Source: Agelaius tricolor
Taxonomy: Eukaryota > Chordata > Aves > Passeriformes > Icteridae
Assembly (NCBI GenBank): GCA_023055355.1
Contig: JALJCS010000022.1
Coordinates: forward strand, 9,161,001 to 9,225,000
Reading direction: 5' to 3'
Length of the DNA: 64,000 nucleotides
The notes beneath the pieces were generated by a model, which saw nothing but the letters and a program-made list of their open reading frames with translations, did no database searches and had not been told where the DNA came from. This document shows positions 46,701 through 55,700 of this stretch, piece after piece. How positions within the stretch are numbered: position 1 is the stretch's first letter; each line of letters begins with the position of its first letter. The position numbers and the translations under genes are program-made.

Positions 46701-49700
46701 TAAAGCTCTGCTGAAAGCATGCTACATCAGCTTGTAAGATAGAATCCCCACTATTTTTAAGACAGTAATAGCAATCTTTTTTCTCCAGTTCTCGGGGATG
46801 GTTTCCAGATATACAGTAAAAATATAGAGCATAAGGCATCAGCATATGCTTTGCCCACTTCACACACTATCACAGGAAACTGAAAGGCCACTCCAATGAA
46901 TCAGAGTTATTTTGGTAATGAAAAATTCTCCCAATTTGTCTTAAGTTGGCTGAGAAAGCTGCAGGAAGCTGCTTCAAAGCAGTGCAATAGGATGCAGAAA
47001 CCACAAAGAGTTTTGCATTAGACCCCTTATCAGCGGGACACGATTATCACCGTGTCTTACAACACAGCAGCTTCTAACCTCCCAAATGAGCCTGCAGACA
47101 GCAGAAGCTGTGTACCTGCAGTGTCCAGCTGTCCCTGCTCCAGCTGGGTCTCATCTATGACCAGGGAGGTGTTGCTGGCCAGCTGCAGCAGCCCGCTGAC
47201 CAGGCGGTTGGCCGTGTAGTCCTTGTGAGGGATGAAGCGCGAGTGGTTCATGCTCTCGATGCTCATCCGCAGGTGGTAGGACTGCAACCAGAAACAAAGC
47301 ATCAGCACCCCAGGGAATGCTGCTTCCTGCAGCCACAGCTGGCCTGGCAGCCTGCACAGCAAAGCAAAACTTGGCACTGCAATGCTTTATCCCAAACATC
47401 CAAATGCTGTGTATTTCAAAATTTCCCAAAAGAAAATATTGCTGTTGGGAATTCCTATCACCTGTTCTGCACATCTAGGATGAGCTCAATAAAAAATGAT
47501 TGATTGCAGCAATACTGTTAGTATGACCCCAAATTGAATTATTGTGGCTTTCCTGCAGAGCAGTACCCACAAACTTGAGTAAACCCTAATGACACCATTG
47601 TAGCCATGATATTTTCTGAAAAATCTTTTCCTTAGGATTTTTTCTCCTGAGAAGCTGACAGGCCTCAGGAACAAAATGTAACAATGATTATCTGCTGCTG
47701 TGGAATGCAACAGGTGCATCTGGGATTGGTCTCATGTGGTTGTTTCTAATTAATGGCCAATCACAGTCCAGCTGTCTGGACTGTCTCAGTCAGTCACAAG
47801 CCTTTGTTATTCATTCTTTTTCTATTCTTAGCCAGCCTTCTGATGAAATCCTTTCTTCTATTCTTTTAGTAGAGTTTTAATGTAATATATATCATAAAAT
47901 AATAAATCAAGCCTTCTGAAGCATGGAGTCAACATTCTCGTCTCTTCCCTCATCCTAAGACCCCTGTGAAGACCACCACACACCATAATTTAATAACCCA
48001 AATGTCTAAACACATCAATCCAGAAAGACCAAATAAAGCGTGCAGCATCTGCCTGTCAGTTCAATACCTCTGAGGAGAGGATTTCATTGCATATTCATCC
48101 TAGATGATGAGGCACACAGACTTCAACACACAGGCCAGCCCCATCTCTGTTGTTACCTGCTCTCTAAATGGGGAGCAGGAGAGCATTTCAGCCTGCCTTG
48201 GCCAGGCTGGATCAGTGAGAGCAGGCCCCCCAGCCCTGCCCAGGCACAGCCCCATCTCTGTTGTTACCTGCTCTCTACAGGGGAGCAGGAGAGCATTTCA
48301 GCCTGCCTTGGCCAGGCTGGATCAGTGAGAGCAGGCCCCCCAGCCCTGCCCAGGCACAGCCCCATCTCTGTTGTTACCTGCTCTCTACAGGGGAGCAGGA
48401 GAGCATTTCAGCCTGCCTTGGCCAGGCTGGATCAGTGAGAACAGGTCCCCCAGCCCTGCCCAGGCACAGCCCCATCTCTACTGTTACCTGCTCTCTACAG
48501 GGGAACAGGAGAGCATTTCAGCCTGCCTTGGCCAGGCTGGATCAGTGAGAGCAGGCCCCCCAGCCCTGCCCAGGCAATGCTTACTGCTGGCACCAGCTGC
48601 TGGATGAGGCGGTACAGGTGCTCGGTGAAGGCGCTGCTCCGGGGACAGCCGCTCAGGTTGACGGTGAATTTCCCCAGAGGAAGCACATCCCGTCTGCCAT
48701 AGCTGCAGCAAAAGCAGCACAGGTTAGGCAAACACCTGGCTAACACTGGGTACAGGTGTTAGCAGCTGGAGCATTGTGTGGTGTCTCTGACAGCCAGCAG
48801 GATTTCAGAGCACACACACCGAAATCAGCCAGCTCCTCTGCCTTCCTTCCCCAGTGCCCAAGGAGCTGAGCCAGGCTGAAGCTGCTCCTCACAGCAGCAC
48901 ACAAAAGCAGTAATTTACAGTACTTGGCCTTCCAGACATTCTGCTCTCCCTGTACTCTGCTGTTACTCAGTGAACACACTCCATTCTTTTCCTTTCTGCT
49001 GTCCAATCTCAACTTCCCTCCTTATCACACTTGTTCATCTCCTTTACCTGCCCTCAGCTTTCCTCTCCCTCTTCTCACTGTGTATCGCCTCCCCAGTCTC
49101 GACAACTCTCAACCTTTTTGTGATACCAGCTAAGAGAGAAAATACATTCTAGGCTAAGTGTTGGAATATTCACAGTCCCACAAAAAAGAATGAGAACAAC
49201 TAATTTTGATTTTGAAGACTAAAATGACTCACATTAAATTTGGGCCTGAACGGTAATTTCTGAAGTTCCACACTTGAGATTTTAATCAGTCCAAGGATGC
49301 TGCTCTTTCACCCATAGATAGTTTAAACCAACATAAAAATAAATTTCTATCACATGCTAAATAGGTCACTTGAACTTACCAATAAACAGGCTTACAGTTA
49401 ATTAAACAAATTCCCACAATGTACCTTGTAGTACCTAAGCAATAATTCCTGCAGTCAGGACAGGCTGTCTTTGGGAAGTCAGTGGCATGTCCTATTCCTT
49501 AAAAGAAGCCAGAGGCAGAAAGATGTTTTCATACCTCTGTTTAAAAGTGTCTTGGAGATTCTGTCAGCTCTCAAAGCAGCACTGAAAGTACACACTGCCA
49601 TAAAGCTGGTCTTTTATTTATATTTACTGTTATTTCAGACACTGAAACCTGCCTTTGTGAGTATTGTGACAGGACAACTCTACCTGGACAAAGTATTACT

Positions 49701-52700
49701 GAGATCAGCATTATTTAAGCTACTTCTGCCATTTATTTGCAGACTGGTGAAGAACCCCATAGAAGGAGATTTCTTTTAAATGATCAATACATAAATTCTC
49801 AGCACACATGTAAATACTTACACTGTAGAAATGAGATGCAGTATCAGGTATTCAGCAGCCAAACTGTCTCCCAAGAGGGCATGGGTGAGGAACCCCAGCA
49901 ACTCTGCTCTCACTGGTGACAGCTCAGACATGAAATTAGAAACAACTGGCAAAAAAGCAGAGGACAAATGTCAGAAAATGTTCTTGTTTCTCACCCTCTT
50001 CCCTCTATATAAATTTGACTTTCTGTCACAGTTTGATGAAGAAAAATGTTTATTCCAAAGCAGTCAAGGAAAAAACCCCAAATGCTCATCATTTTTTTTC
50101 AATTGGCTTTGGACAACCTGAATCACTCAACACTTCCTTGGAATTTATTTTTTAAAAATATTAGATATTGTGTAATGCATTTGCAGTAGGGTATGAAGTG
50201 TAGAGCCAAATTTATAAAATTCATAGCTGCTCCATTTTATATTAAAGGCAGAAAAAACTTCTTACATATTGCTCAGAACAAGCAATACAAGGCACTCAAG
50301 GAAGAAAGTCATAAATATCAGAGGTCTGCATGCAATAATTCAGTGAAAAAATAACAGTCAAACAAGGAATAGCACAGTTGCTTAAAAGCAGAATTGCCTT
50401 ATTTTGTGCACAGTATTAGGAGTCCCTGTATTATCAGTATGTTTCTTATTTCCAGTATCACACTAAATTGGAAATCTAATTTTCCAGCAATTCACAACTC
50501 TGTTTGAAAACAAATCAAATCTTATGGCTGAACAACATGGCAAAATCCTTGGGCACGTAGAATGCAGAACCAAATTCCACATAAATCACTTTTATTTCAG
50601 CCAAATAAAAAGGTAAACATCACATACACACAAACATCTGCATCCTGTGTGTAGCACTGCATGCAGGTAATTTACCAAGATTCACCAATCATTTACCAAG
50701 ATTTAAATTCAAAAATTGACCTGCTAAATTCAAAAATTGACCTGCTAAATTCAAAAATCAACCCTGCTGTTGAGGCGTTTTGCCTCTGAGCAAAGCAGTG
50801 TTTGTTCAGATGTCCTGGAAAGTGCCAGACACTCACAGGTTTTGCTCTCCTCTTCGTTAAGGCAGGCAGGCAGCAAGGGGTTAATGTGTTGCAGCTTCTG
50901 TGCCAGAATGACGTGGATCCTGGGCACGAGGGAGGCCGGGGGGCTGTGCACCCTCTGCTCCTCCATGGTGTCCATGCACTCCATAGGATCCAGGCTGGAG
51001 CTGTCCCTGCAGAGGGGGCACAGCACAGCTGCACTCAGAAACATCCCAGGGGAATTTCTGTCCCTCTGAGCCACAGCAGCTGGAAGCAGGCCAAGAACAG
51101 AGGGACAAACAACATCCCTGCCAGCTCCTGCTGACTCCTCCCACACTCTAACCACCTTCTTCAGAATCTTTATAAACACCACAAGTACTGAATTACAATT
51201 ACATAATGGCATATTAACACCAAAGCAGGCTTGACCCAAAATATCTGGATTCTATTATTTTCAGAAAATAATCAAGCCATATTTTTCTGAAGAAAAAAAT
51301 CAACCCAACAAAAAACCCTCAAACCAAACCCCACAAATAAAAATCACATTTATTATTTGCAGCATATAGGCTGTAGCTTCAAGTAAAATATCACACACTG
51401 TTCTGTCCAGCCTGTACTGAAGTCTAAAGAGAAGCTTTTAAAAAAATAAGGTCATTTATTACATTTGTCTCTGTAAGCACATGTGGGATTTTCATCTCCC
51501 ACCAAGTCCTGGAGCCTGACAAGATCTTCTAGGCAGTCACATTACATCTCTATCACTGGCTGAGTAAAAGAACTGTGAATAAATAAACCCTAATGTACCT
51601 CTGCTGGAACCTGGAGGTATTACCTCTTCATTTAAGAGTTCAGATACACAAGCTTTACTCTCCCTGAAGATGTCTTACAAAATTTCTTCCAGGTGGTTTT
51701 CATTTTTAGAAAGTAAAATCCCTAAAGTGACTCTATCAGATGACAGTAAAGTTTAGCACAAATTTCATCTTCTTGTACTGGTTTTAAAAACTGTCAGGCT
51801 TTATTACTTCAAAGCCACTTCAACAGTTCATCCACACACTATCCACACTCTGTCCATTAAAAGAGATTGCTTTTGTTTGTATTCAAAATGTTGCTAAATG
51901 CCACCATTTTGTCTTCTTGTTACAGAATGACACAGGGAAAAACCCACAAGCACCTGTGACAGTGCAACTGAGCTGTCAGTCTGGGATTAGCTGTCACACA
52001 GATGATAACAAAAAGCAGCTGACCAGGCTGAGGTAGTTTTTAAGAAGTTGGCACTATAAAGGATTCACATTGCACTCTGGGTGTCCTACTTGCCAGGGAT
52101 GAACAAACTCACCCACAGAAATGATTCAGAGTGCAATGGTTCAAGACATCAGCAATTTTTATGTTAGATTTTGGTCAAGAGTTTTATTTTGCAAATTGAC
52201 TTCTTGCATCCTAAATGATTTCGTATTTTGTCAGGCAAGGAATTGCAGAACAGCAGGTGAAATGGGAGATTTCTATCAGTGGATTAAGAAGATGAGATAC
52301 CTTAATTAGTGAAAAATCAACCCATTTTTTACTCATTTTGGTCACTATCACTCTACATGCAGACATGCAAACTTCTTTCTTATATTCTTCAGAAATATTT
52401 ACATTTCTGGTAACAACTTCCATGGACTTAGAAATTCCTTCAAAAGGACATTTACAATTTTAAAGCTTCCTTGAAAGCTTTGCTCACTATTCACTCATTC
52501 ACTGAAAGTTTAGTACATATGAAAGAGTACAAAACATTTAGCTACAGAAGCATTTTCTGCTTTACAGACTGCAAAACAACCTAAAAAAAGATGCACTGGG
52601 TATCCAAGGATATGGATGTGCCAGAGCACATTGGACTTCAGTTTCCAGGATGCTGGATGTAACACTTTCCTCATTGAGCTATTTTAAAGCAACAAAATTC

Positions 52701-55700
52701 ACTTCTCAAGCATAATTATCATGTATTTATACATTTCCTTGTCTACTCACTGCAATAAAATCCTGCATTTCAGGGCAGCCTTACCTCTCTTCACTGTTCA
52801 CTATGCTCAGCACTGGGTCCACAGACAGAACACCAAACACCTCCAGCACATCATTGACTTTGAAGCTCTCCCAGCTCTCATAGATCTGCCCCAAAGAGAA
52901 AATAAAAAAAAAAATGCTGAGGCAGATGGGCCAGATGCAGGACAGCAGAAAAGCTGTCAGATAAAGGAAACTCAGGAGACTCAGCTGTGGCCTGAGAAGA
53001 GTCTGAGTGAAGGAAGAGGTCTCCCCTTGCCCTCAGTGTCACTAAGCTTACACTGGGAAGGGGACTTGTCAGGGAGTTCACAGCAGTTTTATGATTCCTT
53101 GCTTTCTCTATTGGCATTCTTTGCCACATGAGTGTAAACAATTGTATTCTACTCTGATTCATCAAGATTTGCTAAATAAGAGAGAAGTCAATACAGCAAC
53201 AGCAGAGAAATTTTGTGTAAAGTTTCACAGTAACACAGCATAGCAGTGAATCAAGGACTATTTCAAATTCAATACACAAATGTGTAGTTTATTGGATTTT
53301 CAGCTTGGTTTTTCACAGCTGTTTTTCAATTAGAGGAAATATCCTAAAAGAAAAATACCAGGGCTCAATACCAGCTGCACCCTCAAGCATCTAATACTGG
53401 AATCTTTTTCTTTTAAACTAAGTGGGGTGAGATGGTGCAAGCTCTAATAAATGCTGCTGAAGGATTCCAGCAATTCAAATGCAGCACTCAAGAAGAGAAA
53501 CATTGTGTTAGTGAAGAGAAAGAATGTAATTATCTCTGGAAACAAAATTCTGAATTGGAGACACATTTCTGTGCCTAGAAACCAGTGCAAGGCTGATTCT
53601 GAGAGCACAGGCTCAGCTCTCCTTCTCTCACCTTTACAAGACATGCTGGTCCCTTCTCTCCTGGCAAGGGAAAATTTAGGTCAAGTGGAGGGGAGCAGTT
53701 GGGAGAAATGACATGATGACCTGCAGAAGCTTCTGTTTCTAATCTCTTTGGCTCCACACATCCATGGATATCACCTCCACTGCCTGAAAAACAGGATTTG
53801 GAGGCTTTTTAAAAAGAAATGCAGAACTTAACAACTCTCTTCAGTGAGCAACACAGAATAAAAAACTAACTTAAGACATCTGAGACAAGAATATTTAATA
53901 ATGCAATATACTTGACAGAATAACCTCTTAATATGAGAAGTCTCACAAGTGCATATAATATGTAATCAAGTTAAGTGTGAGAGAGAGCTCTGGCAGATCT
54001 ATGTGTCTTGGAAATCCAAACATGGCCAGAAATCTGATTTTCAAAATGCAATGTTTAAACCAGGGGAATGATTTTTTTTCCCCTATAGTCCATAGGACTG
54101 CAAAAGTAATATTTTTCTGCACTTCATGTTAAAAAAACAGCTCAGAATATGCATAAAACCCAGTTTATACTAAAAATTTCTGTAAATTATCAGCAAGTCA
54201 TACAGCACACATATAACACTATAGGCTTTCTTCACTCCTTCAATTCAAACACTGACTTCAACAAAGCCTCCAAATCATAAAGGCCGCAACAACAATAAAA
54301 ATTAAATAATAACAACAACAATGAAAACAACTGCCAATATTTCAGGTTTTAGCAATGATTTTTGGCCAAATCCTGGAAAGATATGAGAACAACCACTGAG
54401 CAGCTCTTACCCACGTGCTGCTCCTTCTGTTTGGAGGGATGCAGGTCCATGTCCTCATCCTCCTCGTAGCTCCTCTTGTGGCGGCTGGGGGTGTAGGAGG
54501 TGGAGGGGCTCACCCTGGCCTGGCTGGCACTGATGTAGGCGTGGGGCCAAGGGTTAAGGAAGCCTCAGACTGAGCAGGGAAAACTCACCCACACTAAGGT
54601 TTAGTTGTGGGGTTTTTTTAACAAAATCCTAATTTTAACATGCTCAGCTACGGGTGTTTTATAGGAGACTCTCACTAAGTGTCCTGCTGTAGAAAATGCC
54701 AGTGGCTCAAGTGAAGTTGCTCTTTTCCTAAGCATTTGCAACTAGAAATTAACAGAAATTTTCAAGGCTCTCCCAAGCAAAAATGTCTACTAAATCAAAA
54801 CAAGTGCTCCTAAATTAATTTGCATTCTCTTTGTGCATATTACATGCCATCAACTTTTTTCTCCTTCTACACCTATCGCCTCTCCAGATTCATTTAAAAA
54901 AAAGAATTTTTAAATAAACTTATCCCTTTAATCTAATTAATTAGTTTGTGATCACTGATTGTATAACAAAGCGCTGGCTCAGTCAAAAAAGATATTTCCT
55001 TCACCCATGCAGATTCACCAGGCACTGGAACACAGTAGAAAGTCTGTCTCTCTGAGGTGACTGTTTGTGGGGAGTTCAAATCAATTTCCTGCTGAGGCTG
55101 GAATCCCAAGAGAAATTCTGTTAAAAATCTGATTACAGCTTGTTTTCTTTTTTTAAACTAACCCCACAGATTCAGTTACTCAGCCAGAAGTTACAATTAA
55201 CATGTAAGACTACATAACTCAGGAAAAAGTGAATATATAATGTTTTGATTCAAATTGCCCTGCACTACCAAAAGCAACTATTTTCCATAGCAGACAGATT
55301 CAAGGTCATGGGCACTCCCCCCTCCACTCAACCAAAACAAATTTTAAATACAACAGAAACAGCTGGAAGCCTGTGGAAATTAGAATGCCAGTGAGCAGTT
55401 ATGAATACTCTGCTTCCCAAACCAAAGATTAACTTTGCATTTAGAGCAGTATCTTCAGGAATCCATTGCCAAGTACCAAAGAAGCTCTGTCACACATAAA
55501 ACTACAACTTTCCATTCCAATAGTTCTTCTCTAAGTTCATATAATTTATAGTACTTACCCCACATTCTGCCACATCTCTGTATTTACCAAAATGCAAAAC
55601 CTGTCAAGAGGGAAAAGGCAATGCAATCATTCTGTTTCTGACAGCATCCTGAACATGAATCACACCAAAATCACTGAAGCCCAAAGCCCCTCACAGACAT

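Noticed and set aside
48131..48570. CRISPR-like array of regularly spaced repeats
   Set aside because: The units are contiguous 110-bp tandem repeats without unique spacers, in vertebrate intronic DNA.
48040..48607. Several overlapping repetitive open frames on the + strand
   Set aside because: They translate the 110-bp minisatellite. 110 is not a multiple of 3, so successive copies fall in different frames, and the locus is an MCMBP intron.
54541..54600. A GT-AG acceptor for MCMBP exon 6 at TGCTCAG (about 54570)
   Set aside because: Using it puts a TGA in frame before AYISASQAR. The next AG (CTGAG) would require dropping ESAWVKE from exon 5 and adding unrelated residues. The AT-AC reading needs neither.
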